A stretch of DNA of 64,000 nt from Stappia sp. BW2 (lineage in GTDB: Bacteria > Pseudomonadota > Alphaproteobacteria > Rhizobiales > Stappiaceae), in NCBI RefSeq assembly GCF_008107695.1, contig NZ_VIRG01000066.1, positions 1,054,001 through 1,118,000 on the forward strand, read 5' to 3'. Positions 55,087 to 64,000 of this stretch are shown in pieces. How positions within the stretch are numbered: the first letter of the stretch is position 1; every line of letters begins with the position of its first letter. A model generated the notes under the pieces. The model was not told the DNA's origin. It did no database searches and saw nothing but the letters and a program-made list of their open reading frames with translations. The position numbers and the translations under genes are program-made.

Positions 55087-58026
55087 TCAAGCCGTTTCGG
55101 CTTGCGCCGGCATCTTGCGCAGGATCTTGGTGGCTTCCGCTGCCGTGACCGCTTCACCGAAATAGAAGCCTTGAGCGTATTCGCAGCCGAGCTGGTAAAG
55201 CTCCAGCGCATCATTCTCGCTCTCCGCTCCTTCGGCGACAACCGACATGCCCAGGTCGTGGCCCATCGCGACGATTGTCCTGAGCAGCACGGGCCGCGCG
55301 GACGAGCCGTTGGGTTTCACGAAGGACTGGTCGATCTTGATCGTGTCGAACGGGAAACGCTGCAGATAGGACAGCGAGGAATGCCCGGTGCCGAAGTCGT
55401 CCAGCGACAAGCCCGCACCGAGCCCGCGCAGGCGCTCAAGCACCTTGGCGGAATATTCCGGATTGGACATGACCAGCGATTCCGTCAGTTCCAGCTTCAA
55501 GGTGCCCGGAGTAAGTGACGTCCTCGACAGGACCGCCTTCACGTCGTTGATCAGATCCTGCTTCAGCAGTTGGCGGGACGAGAGATTGACCGACGCAAAC
55601 AGCGGCTGCGGCATCGGGAACTCGCGTTGCCAGAAAGCCAGCTGCTGCGCGCCCTTGTCGAGCATGTAGATGCCCAGCTCGTTGATGAGGCCGGACTGTT
55701 CGGCGACCGGAATAAACTCCGACGGCGAAATCTTGCCGCGCTTGGCGTGGTTCCAGCGCGCCAGCACCTCGAAACCGGCCACGGACTGGTCTTCCAGCCG
55801 GATGATCGGCTGGAAATAGACACCAAGCGTTTCCTTCTTGATCGCTTCGCGCAGATCGGCTTCCAGATCGATGATGTTCTTGTCCAGCGGGCGCAGGATC
55901 GGACGGAACACTTCCTGGCGGTCGCCCCCCAGACGCTTGGCGTGATTGAGCGCGATCTCCGCATTGGTGACCATGTCCTCCACCGCCTGCTTGCCGCCCT
56001 CGAAGAAGGCGATGCCAACGGAGCAGGTCAGGAAGATTTCGCGGTCGCCGAAGGTGATCGGGGCACGGACGGCCTTGCGCAGCGAATCCGCCAGCGCGAC
56101 GATCCGGTCCGGCTCCTGCTCGGACAGGAGAACAAGGCCATATTGGTCGCCTGACAGGCGGCCGAGCGTGTCCTGCTGACCGATGAGACGGCCGAGCCGG
56201 CGGGCGACCGTCAGCAGAATGCTGTCACCGGCGGACAGACCGATGCTGTCGTTGACCTGCTTGAACCGGTCCAGATTGAGCACGAGCAAGGTCGGCTTGG
56301 TGGTTTCTTCCGCTCGCGACCGGATGACGCTGGTGCGCAAACGGTCAACGAACAGCTCCCGGTTCGGCAGGCCGGTCAGATTGTCGTGGACGGCGTCGTG
56401 CAGCAGGCGTTCTTCCGCCGTACGTTCCTCGGTCACGTCCAGTAGCGTGCCGACGCAGCGGATCACCTCGCCATCGGAGCCGATAATCGGACGGGCTCGC
56501 AGGCGGAACCAGCGGAAATGGCCATCCTCGGAGCGCAGGCGGAAGGTTTGCGTTACCTTGCCGCGACGCTGATCGATGACCGCGTCCAGCGTTGCCCGGA
56601 ACCGGTCGCGATCCTGCGGATGAAGGATATCCAGCCAGTCGCGCGCAGGTCCTTCCAGGGTGCCACGCTTCAGGTTGAGCAGGTCTTCAACCTCGTTGCC
56701 CGTGTAGATGCGGTCGCGGTCGATGTCCCAGTCCCAGATGATGTCGCCAGCCCCTGTCAGGGCCAGGGCCTTGCGTTCGACATCGGAAATCAGGCCTTGC
56801 GCAATCGCACCACCGGCAAAGGCGTGCTGCATCACCGTGAAGCCGATCAGCAAGACGATAAGGACGAGACCCCCGCCAAGAGCCGGCTGAACGATGTCAT
56901 TGGACAGATATCCGGTCACGGTCATCGCTGCCCCGACCAGCCAGGCCATCAGAAGGCACCAGGTCGGGATCAGAAGAATGGCGCGGTCATACCGCTGGAA
57001 GGCAAGCACGGCGATGGTGACGAAGCCGAGAATGCCGATCACAGCGAGTGCCAGACGGGCGATACCGGCGGCAATCGACGGGTCCCAGACAGCGACGCCC
57101 AGCAGACCCAGAATCAGGATCAGCGTCGTCAGAGCCAGATGAGAGTAGTGAATGTTCCAGCGGTTGAGATTGAGATAGGCGTAGAGAAAGATGATCAAAC
57201 TGGCCGCGAGCATGACCTCGGCACAAGCGCGCGCAAGCTGGCTGCCGCCTCCTTCCAGATTGAACACCATGCCCCAGAAGCCGAAATCAATGCACAGATA
57301 GGCCAGAACCGACCAGGCAAGCGCCGCGGTGGCCGGGAACATGACCGTGCCCTTGACCACGAACAAGATGGTGAGGAACAGGGCCAGCAGTCCGGAAATG
57401 CCCAGAATGATGCCCCGATAAAGCGTGTAGGCGTTGACGGTTTCCTCGTAAACGTCCGGTTCCCAGACCCTGATTTCCGGCAGGTTCGGCGTCGTCATTT
57501 CCGCAACGAAGGTGACGATGGACCCCGGGTCGAGCGTGACCAGGAAGACATCGGCCTCAAGACTTTTCTGGCGTTCCGGGGCGATGCCCTGGCTCGGTGT
57601 GATCGCCAGGATGCGCGAGGAGCCAAGGTCCGGCCAGAACAGGTCGGAGCCAACCAGCTTGTAGTTGGGGGCAACGATCAGCCGGTCGATCTGTTCATCG
57701 CTGGTATTGGCCAGCGCGAAAACCGCCCAGTTCGTGTTGGTGCCTTCACGCGATGGAACCTCGATGCGGCGCACGATGCCGTCCGCACCCGGCGCGGTCG
57801 ACACCTGCAGGCGGGTTCCGGCCTCGCGATGCAGGTCGACGGAATTGGTAATATCCAGCGCTTCGACATCGATCGGAACAGGGATCGGCTCCAGCGCCCG
57901 CGCGGGCAGGCTGCCAAGCAACGTTGCAAACAACGCCAGAGCAATGACAAGGTTTTTGAACACGCTTCTTATCGGATCCGGTATCATAATCGACATGGGG
58001 CGAAGAAGTACCGGGTTGTGGCGCAT
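55087..58026 (-). CDS. Membrane sensor with PAS, degenerate GGDEF and EAL domains
   Basis: This 979-residue inner-membrane signalling protein has a secretion signal (IALALFATLLGSLPARA), a periplasmic domain to about residue 210, then seven membrane helices (7TMR-DISM-like layout). A PAS domain with PAC motif, a GGDEF domain and an EAL domain follow. The GGDEF signature is SGDQY, so cyclase activity is probably lost. EAL reads EVL but keeps NLSS, ELTES, DDFGTGHSS, KIDQSF and EGAE, so c-di-GMP hydrolysis is likely. Alternative ATGs exist at 57996 and 57987. It begins one base after the GNAT stop. Confidence 0.88.
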   Translation of the reverse strand: MRHNPVLLRPMSIMIPDPIRSVFKNLVIALALFATLLGSLPARALEPIPVPIDVEALDITNSVDLHREAGTRLQVSTAPGADGIVRRIEVPSREGTNTNWAVFALANTSDEQIDRLIVAPNYKLVGSDLFWPDLGSSRILAITPSQGIAPERQKSLEADVFLVTLDPGSIVTFVAEMTTPNLPEIRVWEPDVYEETVNAYTLYRGIILGISGLLALFLTILFVVKGTVMFPATAALAWSVLAYLCIDFGFWGMVFNLEGGGSQLARACAEVMLAASLIIFLYAYLNLNRWNIHYSHLALTTLILILGLLGVAVWDPSIAAGIARLALAVIGILGFVTIAVLAFQRYDRAILLIPTWCLLMAWLVGAAMTVTGYLSNDIVQPALGGGLVLIVLLIGFTVMQHAFAGGAIAQGLISDVERKALALTGAGDIIWDWDIDRDRIYTGNEVEDLLNLKRGTLEGPARDWLDILHPQDRDRFRATLDAVIDQRRGKVTQTFRLRSEDGHFRWFRLRARPIIGSDGEVIRCVGTLLDVTEERTAEERLLHDAVHDNLTGLPNRELFVDRLRTSVIRSRAEETTKPTLLVLNLDRFKQVNDSIGLSAGDSILLTVARRLGRLIGQQDTLGRLSGDQYGLVLLSEQEPDRIVALADSLRKAVRAPITFGDREIFLTCSVGIAFFEGGKQAVEDMVTNAEIALNHAKRLGGDRQEVFRPILRPLDKNIIDLEADLREAIKKETLGVYFQPIIRLEDQSVAGFEVLARWNHAKRGKISPSEFIPVAEQSGLINELGIYMLDKGAQQLAFWQREFPMPQPLFASVNLSSRQLLKQDLINDVKAVLSRTSLTPGTLKLELTESLVMSNPEYSAKVLERLRGLGAGLSLDDFGTGHSSLSYLQRFPFDTIKIDQSFVKPNGSSARPVLLRTIVAMGHDLGMSVVAEGAESENDALELYQLGCEYAQGFYFGEAVTAAEATKILRKMPAQAETA

Positions 58027-58027
58027 G

Positions 58028-58666
58028 TCACAAGAATTCTTTCAAGATTCCCTCGACGCTCGGTGCCACCTTTTCAGGTCGTGACGCATGGTCTTCCGCC
58101 AAACAGGCAAACAGCAGGTGATCCTGCCAGGTCCCATTAATTAACAGATAGTTGCGTGCGTAGCCTTCCCGGTGGAACCCGGCATTTTCGAGCAGACGGA
58201 TGGACGGCATGTTGATTGGCAGACAGGCCGCTTCAATACGATGAAGGTTCAAAACGTCGAAACAAAACGGCAAGATCATGGCGACAGCCGAGGACATATG
58301 TCCTTTTCCCGCGTGTCGTTCTCCCATCCAATAGCCGAGTGTCGCAGTCTGGCTTACGCCCCTGCGGATATTGCTGAGGGTCAGGCCGCCGAGGATCTCG
58401 TTTGTGCGGGCGCGGAACAGAAGAAAGGACAGGCTGCGGCCTTCCTTGCGATCCTTCGCGTAGCGGCGCAAGCGGCGGCGGAAACCGGTGCGGGTCAGGT
58501 CGTCGGATGGCCAGAGCGGTTCCCAGGGTTTCAGGAAGCCCCGGCTTTCGCTGCGAAGTTCCGCCCAGGGCTTGAAATCGTACATGATCGGCGGGCGGAG
58601 GTAATAGCCTCCCGCCTCGATCAGAAGTTCGGCGTCAGGTGATGCTCCCGGCCGTAACAGCGCCAT
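58028..58666 (-). CDS. GNAT acetyltransferase, RimJ-like
   Basis: This 212-residue acetyltransferase of the RimJ/RimL type has LGYWMGERHAGKGHMSSAVAMILPFCFDVLNLHRIEAACLPIN (acetyl-CoA site, residues about 110-152) and SIRLLENAGFHREGYARNYLLINGTWQDH. It probably acetylates ribosomal or other N-termini. GGAGAG precedes the ATG. It follows the M16 peptidase gene in a thrC-M16-GNAT unit. Confidence 0.9.
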   Translation of the reverse strand: MALLRPGASPDAELLIEAGGYYLRPPIMYDFKPWAELRSESRGFLKPWEPLWPSDDLTRTGFRRRLRRYAKDRKEGRSLSFLLFRARTNEILGGLTLSNIRRGVSQTATLGYWMGERHAGKGHMSSAVAMILPFCFDVLNLHRIEAACLPINMPSIRLLENAGFHREGYARNYLLINGTWQDHLLFACLAEDHASRPEKVAPSVEGILKEFL

Positions 58667-58695
58667 GCCCCACTCTCCGCCTTGCTCTGCCTGCC

Positions 58696-59985
58696 TTACA
58701 TGGACGCAGCCCGCAGGACCGGGCTTTGCTGAAGCCGTCCGGCGAGTTCGTCCGCAGTCATGATACCGTCTACCGGGCCAATCGCTGTCAGCGTCGGCAC
58801 CGTGCCTACAAAGGTCTTGTGGGCGACCCTGCGGATGTCGGCAGCCGTCACGGCTTCGATCTTCGAGGAAATCTCATCGGGAACGAGCACACGGTTGTGT
58901 ACCAGGATCTGGCGGGCAATCTGCCCGGCCCGTGCAGCCGGGCTTTCCAGCGCCATCATCAGGCCGGCACGAATCTGCGCTCTGGAGCGGGCGACTTCGT
59001 CGTCGGTAATCGTCTGCGTCGCGGCGATCAGCTCTTCCACGATCATCGGCATCAAAGCTGCAAGGTCTTCCTGGCTGGTGGCCGCATGCAGACCGAACAA
59101 GCCGGTATCGGAGAACGCCCAGTGGAAGCTGTAGATGGCGTAGCACAGGCCGTGTTTCTCGCGGATTTCCTGAAACAGGCGAGACGACATGCCCCCGCCC
59201 AGAACGGACGCGAGGATCTGGATGGCGTAGTAGTCCTCGGATCTGTAAGGCTGGCCTTCGAAACCGATCAGGACCTGCGCTTCCATCAGATCCTTCGGCC
59301 GAAGGATTTCCCCGCCCCGGTACCGCGCTTCCGATTCCGGCGCCGCCGGTTCGGAACTGAAGCCGCCGAATTTTTCACGCGCCAGAGCCACGAGCTCGTC
59401 GTGATCGACCGCCCCGGCAGCGGCCAGAACCATGTCCGGCGCCCGGTAGCGATCTGCGAGATAGGCGTTGAGCGCGTCCCGATTGAACCCCTGCACCGTT
59501 TCCGGCGTTCCAAGGATCGGACGCCCGATCGCCTGCTCCGGCCAGGCGGTTTCCTGAAACAGATCGAATGCCTGATCGTCGGGTGAGTCGTTGGAGGCGC
59601 CGATTTCCTGGAGGATCACATGCTGTTCGCGCGTCAGTTCCTGGGCATCGAACGTGGAATTCTGCAGGATGTCGGCGAGAATATCGACCGCAAGCGGCGT
59701 GTCTTCGGCCAGGATACGCGCGTAGTAATTGGTGTGTTCGATGCTGGTGGAGGCGTTCAGCTCACCCCCGACGGCCTCGATCTCCTCGGCAATGCCGCGG
59801 GCCGTCCGGGACTTGGTTCCCTTGAAGGCCATATGCTCCAGCAGATGGGTTATCCCGTTCTGATGCACCGCTTCCGCACGCGAACCGGTGCGCACCCACA
59901 CGCCAAGAGCCGCCGTTTTCAAATGAGGCATCTGGTCGGTGACGACCGTCATCCCGTTGTCGAGAATTGTTGTTTGTACTTTCAT
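58696..59985 (-). CDS. M16-family zinc metallopeptidase (processing-peptidase-like)
   Basis: This 429-residue M16 peptidase has the inverted zinc motif H47-LL-E50-H51, with the third ligand E127 76 residues after H51. It resembles the mitochondrial processing peptidase beta subunit and PqqL/YmxG-like bacterial proteins. The ATG at 59985 starts four bases after the thrC stop. The substrate is unknown. It ends in the intergenic space before the GNAT gene. Confidence 0.93.
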   Translation of the reverse strand: MKVQTTILDNGMTVVTDQMPHLKTAALGVWVRTGSRAEAVHQNGITHLLEHMAFKGTKSRTARGIAEEIEAVGGELNASTSIEHTNYYARILAEDTPLAVDILADILQNSTFDAQELTREQHVILQEIGASNDSPDDQAFDLFQETAWPEQAIGRPILGTPETVQGFNRDALNAYLADRYRAPDMVLAAAGAVDHDELVALAREKFGGFSSEPAAPESEARYRGGEILRPKDLMEAQVLIGFEGQPYRSEDYYAIQILASVLGGGMSSRLFQEIREKHGLCYAIYSFHWAFSDTGLFGLHAATSQEDLAALMPMIVEELIAATQTITDDEVARSRAQIRAGLMMALESPAARAGQIARQILVHNRVLVPDEISSKIEAVTAADIRRVAHKTFVGTVPTLTAIGPVDGIMTADELAGRLQQSPVLRAASM

Positions 59986-59989
59986 ATGC

Positions 59990-61396
59990 TCACACCCCAG
60001 CAGTAACGGCCCGGGCGTGATCTTCGATGTATCGCTCCACCACGCCCTGTTCCGCCGCCAGAACCTGCTGGCGCTCCTCCGCATTCATCATGTCTTTCAG
60101 GTTGTCCGGCAGCTCCGGCCGGTTTCCTGATGCCTTTTCCACCGCATCCGGGAATTTGGCCGGATGGGCGGTGCCCAACACCACCATCGGTGTCTCGCCC
60201 GTATCCTGGCTTTTCGCCACATGAACGCCGATTGCCGTATGCGGGTCCAGAAGATAGCCAGCCTCGTTCCAGGTCTCGGCAATGGTCGCTGCCGTTTCGT
60301 CCTCGTTGCAGCGCCCAGCCCCGAAGATCGCACGCATCTCGCGGAGCGGGCCTTCTTCTATCTCGAAACTGCCGGACTGGTTCAACTGGTTCATCATCCG
60401 GCGAACAGTCCCACCATCGCGGCCGCAGACTTCGGCCAGAAGCCGTTCGAAATTGGAAGAGACCTGAATGTCCATCGACGGAGAAATGGTCGGTGTCACG
60501 CCGCGCTTTTCGTAGCGGCCGGTTTCAAGTGTCCGCGCCAGGATGTCGTTGACGTTGGTTGCCACTACCAGCTTTTCGACGGGAAGCCCCATCTTCATGG
60601 CGGCATAGCCGGCGAAGATATCGCCGAAGTTGCCGGTCGGCACCGTGAACGAGATCTTCCGGTGCGGCGCGCCAAGGGCAGCGCCTGCAACGAAGTAATA
60701 GACGATCTGCGCCAGAATACGCGCCCAGTTGATCGAATTGACACCGGACAGGGCCACCCTGTCGCGGAATGAAAAATGGTTGAACATGCCTTTCAGGATC
60801 GCCTGGCAATCGTCGAAGTTGCCGTTCAGAGCCAGGGCATGGACATTCTTTTCCGCCGGTGTCGTCATCTGGCGGCGCTGCACGCTGGAAACGCGCCCGT
60901 CGGGGAACAGAATGAAGATATCGGTGCGCTCACGCCCGCGGAAGGCTTCGATGGCTGCACCGCCGGTATCGCCCGACGTCGCGCCGACGATGGTCGCCCG
61001 CAGGTCGCGTTTGCTCAGGACATAATCCATCATCCGGCCGAGCAACTGCATCGCAACGTCCTTGAACGCCAGCGTCGGCCCGTGGAAGAGTTCCAGAATG
61101 AAGGTGTTGGATGCCGTCTGGACCAGCGGTGTGACGGCCGGGTGGCGGAAGCCCTCATAGGCTTCTGCGATCATGGACTTCAGATCGTCTTCGGGAATGG
61201 CAGTGCCCACGAAAGGCGAAATGACCTGAAAGGCAACATCCTGATAGGGCTTTCCGGCGAAAGACGCGATGGTATCGGCATCAAATTGCGGCCAGGTTTC
61301 TGGTAAGTAAAGTCCGCCGTCGCGTGCGAGCCCCTGGAGCAGGACATCGGAAAATTCCAGAACTGGTGCTTCACCACGCGTACTGATGTATTTCAC
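59990..61396 (-). CDS. thrC: Threonine synthase
   Basis: This 468-residue PLP enzyme makes threonine from phosphohomoserine. The PLP lysine is K112 in PTLAFKDVAMQ, and the phosphate loop is GATSGDTGGAA. MKYISTRGEAP is the family start. It begins with GTG, with GAGGA nine bases upstream. The upstream 229 bases contain a GGGACG/CGTCCC stem but no threonine-rich leader peptide. Confidence 0.96.
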   Translation of the reverse strand: MKYISTRGEAPVLEFSDVLLQGLARDGGLYLPETWPQFDADTIASFAGKPYQDVAFQVISPFVGTAIPEDDLKSMIAEAYEGFRHPAVTPLVQTASNTFILELFHGPTLAFKDVAMQLLGRMMDYVLSKRDLRATIVGATSGDTGGAAIEAFRGRERTDIFILFPDGRVSSVQRRQMTTPAEKNVHALALNGNFDDCQAILKGMFNHFSFRDRVALSGVNSINWARILAQIVYYFVAGAALGAPHRKISFTVPTGNFGDIFAGYAAMKMGLPVEKLVVATNVNDILARTLETGRYEKRGVTPTISPSMDIQVSSNFERLLAEVCGRDGGTVRRMMNQLNQSGSFEIEEGPLREMRAIFGAGRCNEDETAATIAETWNEAGYLLDPHTAIGVHVAKSQDTGETPMVVLGTAHPAKFPDAVEKASGNRPELPDNLKDMMNAEERQQVLAAEQGVVERYIEDHARAVTAGV

Positions 61397-61625
61397 CGCG
61401 CAACGTTCCTCTTGCTTTTGTTTGTCGCGGGACGCCCGCGTCCCCTGCCTGCTTGCCAGACCTCTGATGCGAGAAAGATCAGCCTACTTGAATTCCAGCA
61501 AATTTGAAACAAACCATGCCATTGATGCGACTTACGCGCCATAACATTCAAGCGCAAGTCGCTTTTGGTTAAAATGATGACCTCGGAGAGACAGTTTCCC
61601 GAAACCGATCACGGGGCTGACGCGC

Positions 61626-62222
61626 TCAGGCGTGCCCGGCATCGGCGTAGAGCATGGCAGGGTCGATCCCCATGCTGGTAAGCGCGCGATGCCATTTCTT
61701 GTCGGAAGCCCGGTCGAACAGGATTTCGGGATCGGCCGGTGCAGTCAGCCAGCCGTTGGCCTGGATTTCGGTTTCAAGCTGCCCCGGCGCCCACCCGGCA
61801 TAGCCGAGCGCCAGCATGGCCTGGGCCGGGCCCTCACCTTGCGCGAGCGCCCGCAGGATCTCCAGTGTGGCCGTCAGGCAAATGCCGTTGTCGATGGTCA
61901 GGGTCGACTGGTTCAGCATGAAATCGTCGCTATGAAGCACGAAGCCACGCTCGACCTCGACCGGCCCGCCCTTGTGCACGCTCATGTCGCGAACCTTCGG
62001 CGGCAGCCGAATGGCGCCGTCGTCGTTGACGATATCAAGCTGGATCAGAAGCTCTTCCAGAGAAAGGTGACGCGCCACCTGGTTCACCACGATGCCCATT
62101 GCACCCTGGTCGGAATGAGAGCACAGATAAATGACAGAGTGTTCGAACCGATTGTCTGACATGCCCGGCATTGCAATCAGAAACTGACCTTCAAGGGATT
62201 CTGTTGCTGCTGCTTCGGACAT
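61626..62222 (-). CDS. YqgE/AlgH family protein (DUF179)
   Basis: This 198-residue protein has the AlgH signature: GQFLIAMPGMSDNRFEHSVIYLCSHSDQGAMGIVVN (residues 12-47) and LGYAGWAPGQLETEIQANGW. Its molecular function is unknown; it is widely conserved and soluble. It is divergent from a secreted DsbD-like gene. Confidence 0.92.
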   Translation of the reverse strand: MSEAAATESLEGQFLIAMPGMSDNRFEHSVIYLCSHSDQGAMGIVVNQVARHLSLEELLIQLDIVNDDGAIRLPPKVRDMSVHKGGPVEVERGFVLHSDDFMLNQSTLTIDNGICLTATLEILRALAQGEGPAQAMLALGYAGWAPGQLETEIQANGWLTAPADPEILFDRASDKKWHRALTSMGIDPAMLYADAGHA

Positions 62223-62406
62223 GCAAACCTCGTTTTCTGTTGACGCTCTTTGCCTTGGAAAAAAGCATAGCTCCTTTAAGAAGCTTTGTTAATGTCTGTT
62301 TGTGCCTCCGCATGGCGTCCGGCTCAACTCACCGTCACAAGGATATGACCTGAATTGCCCGCCCTGACCGATGACGCTTGCCTGAAACTCGTGTAGCAGA
62401 GAGGAC

Positions 62407-63228
62407 ATGAAACGCTCTGTCATCGCCTTTGCGCTCGCTCTTGCCGTCCTTGCCCCACCCGCCCATGCCGCCATGACCGGCTGGACGGAAGTCCAGGGAG
62501 GGGCCGTCAGGCTGATCGCATCCGGTCCCATGAAGGACGGCCACTATGAAGCCGGGCTGGAATTCATGCTCGAGCCGGGATGGCACACCTATTGGCGTTA
62601 TCCGGGAGAAGCGGGCATTCCGCCGCAGATAGACACGTCGGCAAGCGCGAACCTCAAGTCAAAGGAAGTGCTCTTTCCCGTGCCGGAGCGATATGACGAC
62701 GGTTTTTCGGAATCGATCGTCTATCACAACGGCATTGTTCTGCCGCTACGGATCGAACCGGAAGCCCCGGACCAGCCGGTAACGCTGTCGCTGGATGTCT
62801 TTTTCGGCATCTGCAACGAGATCTGCGTCCCCGGAGACGCGACCCTGACGCTGGATCTGGCACCCGATGGCGAGACCGACAGTCTTGCCCAGACGCTGAT
62901 TGCGCGGGACCTTGATGCCGTACCAGACGCCGCCCCTTCAGAAGACCTTCAGATCAAGTCCGTCACGCTGTCAGCCGACGGCGATGCGCTGGACATTGAG
63001 GTTCTGGCACCTGAAAACACCTCGCCCGATCTTTTTGCAGCAGCTCCCGAAGGATCCTACATCGGCCTGCCGAAACACACCGGGCAGAGCAGCGGCAGTC
63101 ATGTCTGGCGCCTTTCGCTCAAAGGCATGAAAACGACGGATAGCGATACTGCGTTGCGCCTTGTGCTGTCTTCGGATGGCCGCGCGGTCGAGCAGCTTTT
63201 TGCAATCGATCCGGATTGGCTGAACTAG
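62407..63228 (+). CDS. Secreted DsbD-alpha-like (protein-disulfide reductase domain) protein
   Basis: This 273-residue exported protein has a signal peptide (FALALAVLAPPAHA-A) and the N-terminal DsbD/DipZ-type immunoglobulin-like domain, with the cysteine pair in FFGICNEICVPG. There is no membrane domain of its own. It may relay reductant in the periplasm. It is divergent from yqgE, a common arrangement in related bacteria as far as I recall. Confidence 0.82.
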   Translation: MKRSVIAFALALAVLAPPAHAAMTGWTEVQGGAVRLIASGPMKDGHYEAGLEFMLEPGWHTYWRYPGEAGIPPQIDTSASANLKSKEVLFPVPERYDDGFSESIVYHNGIVLPLRIEPEAPDQPVTLSLDVFFGICNEICVPGDATLTLDLAPDGETDSLAQTLIARDLDAVPDAAPSEDLQIKSVTLSADGDALDIEVLAPENTSPDLFAAAPEGSYIGLPKHTGQSSGSHVWRLSLKGMKTTDSDTALRLVLSSDGRAVEQLFAIDPDWLN

Positions 63229-63373
63229 GCTTTGGTTCCTGGTGCATCCTCGGCACCTACTGCACCACCGAAACGCTTTTGCCCGAACCTCCCTCGACGG
63301 ATGGCCTAACAAGCCCTATCTGTGTCGCGGGGCTGCCATGTCGTTGCAGCCGGACAATGAAGGGATATTCATT

Positions 63374-63862
63374 ATGACACTTTCTGTTGGGGATCGTCTT
63401 CCTGAAGCAACGTTCAACATCATGACCGCGGACGGCCCCGGCGAAATGTCGACCGGCGACCTGACATCCGGCAAAACCGTTGTTCTTTTCGGTGTTCCCG
63501 GAGCCTTCACCCCGACCTGCCACATGAACCACCTGCCCGGCTTCATCGAGCATGCAGAAACCCTGAAGAACAAGGGCGTCGATACAATCGCGGTCCTGTC
63601 CGTCAACGATGTGTTCGTCATGGATGCGTGGAAGAAGGCCTCCAATGCCGGTGACAGCATCACCTTCCTGTCCGACACGGGCGCCGCTTTCGTGGAAGCT
63701 GCCGGTCTGGGCCTTGGCCCGGCACCGATTTTCGGTCACCTGCGTTCACAGCGCTTTGCACTGATCGCAAAAGACGGCGTCGTGACCTTCATGGCCATCG
63801 AAGATGAACCGGGCGAAGCCGTGAAATCCGGCGCCGCCGCTATTCTGGAAGCACTTGGCTAA
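63374..63862 (+). CDS. Peroxiredoxin (Prx5/AhpE-like)
   Basis: This 162-residue thiol peroxidase has its peroxidatic cysteine at C49 in GVPGAFTPTCHMNHLPGF, the Prx5-type motif. A second cysteine is not conserved, so it probably uses glutathione or glutaredoxin. The ATG at 63374 has AAGGG about ten bases upstream; an ATG at 63338 is also in frame. Confidence 0.93.
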   Translation: MTLSVGDRLPEATFNIMTADGPGEMSTGDLTSGKTVVLFGVPGAFTPTCHMNHLPGFIEHAETLKNKGVDTIAVLSVNDVFVMDAWKKASNAGDSITFLSDTGAAFVEAAGLGLGPAPIFGHLRSQRFALIAKDGVVTFMAIEDEPGEAVKSGAAAILEALG

Positions 63863-63893
63863 GCTTGACGCAAGGCTTTCAAATGAAACGACG

Positions 63894-63917
63894 AAGGGCC
63901 CTGCGGGGCCCTTTTTT
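63894..63917 (+). terminator. Rho-independent terminator after the peroxiredoxin gene
   Basis: AAGGGCCC/GGGCCCTT stem with a four-base loop, then six T residues. Confidence 0.88.
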
Positions 63918-64000
63918 GCTTCCCCTCCTCAGCAGGCCATCCCGGACACGGCAACCTGGTGATCCGGTTTGAAGACGGAGGGACTGGCTTTTCTCCACCC

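Noticed and set aside
56518..58140. 540-codon plus-strand frame over the GGDEF/EAL sensor gene
   Set aside because: Antisense shadow of a clear multi-domain protein; composition is charged and low in hydrophobic order.
61397..61625. Possible threonine attenuator before thrC
   Set aside because: I looked for a Thr/Ile-rich leader peptide and a T-run terminator, as at tyrS. Only a GGGACG/CGTCCC stem is present, with neither leader frame nor T run.

Overview
The window looks like a chromosome segment of an alphaproteobacterium of the order Hyphomicrobiales (Rhizobiales). A marine Stappiaceae-type organism (Roseibium/Labrenzia) is my best guess, but I could not test it. The evidence is: a CcrM-type GANTC methyltransferase with a CtrA-like promoter box; an Irr-type iron box on bacterioferritin; an F0-only ATP synthase operon with a second b' subunit; split glycine decarboxylase genes (gcvPA/gcvPB); an SOS-type GTTC-N7-GTTC box; and a smc-dsbA-DUF721/mutY cluster. 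Coding DNA is GC-rich by eye. Nearly all of it is housekeeping or core accessory sequence. I found no prophage, insertion sequence, CRISPR array, rRNA or tRNA.

Layout. 0-9.2 kb: ETF-ubiquinone oxidoreductase, an AT-rich intergenic island, an RhlE-type helicase with a long structured leader, a PQQ-type sugar dehydrogenase, chorismate mutase, malic enzyme and a ceramidase-like membrane hydrolase. 9.2-15.2 kb: aminotransferase, moaB, glycosyltransferase, periplasmic solute-binding protein, and an SOS-box-preceded radical SAM gene with rnhB. 15.2-24.4 kb: the F0 operon (atpI-B-E-b'-b), smc, dsbA, a DciA-like gene and mutY. 24.5-31.5 kb: 2OG-Fe oxygenase, bfr, amn, an amino-acid ABC pair without an ATPase, a Tag-like glycosylase and ccrM. 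31.6-37.1 kb: an H-NOX gene coupled to an HNOBA-GGDEF-EAL gene (a nitric-oxide to c-di-GMP module), then a GAF-Fis regulator and an aldehyde dehydrogenase. 37.1-44.8 kb: small redox and detoxification units, each with its own regulator and a visible dyad operator (HxlR/GST, MarR/GST, MarR/isochorismatase), plus tyrS. 45-50.6 kb: the gcv operon behind a tandem glycine riboswitch. 50.7-64 kb: lipoprotein, ispH-thrB-rnhA, diacylglycerol-kinase-like gene, a GGDEF/EAL sensor, thrC with an M16 peptidase, yqgE, a secreted DsbD-alpha-like protein and a peroxiredoxin.

The strongest candidate for an undescribed system is in the tyrS leader. A 21-codon reading frame whose middle reads FFVYFYY begins at the predicted transcription start, with no ribosome binding site. 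Its last codons can pair with the 5' arm of a canonical terminator just before tyrS. This is the architecture of a ribosome-mediated transcription attenuator that senses tyrosine (and perhaps phenylalanine) tRNA charging, like the rhizobial trpL leader but placed on a tRNA synthetase gene. A second hairpin covers the tyrS ribosome binding site.

Other regulatory sites read directly from the sequence are the Irr box over the bfr -10, the SOS box, the CtrA-like box at ccrM, three clear MarR/HxlR dyad operators, a perfect palindrome before the aldehyde dehydrogenase, the glycine riboswitch with its promoter, and several terminators.
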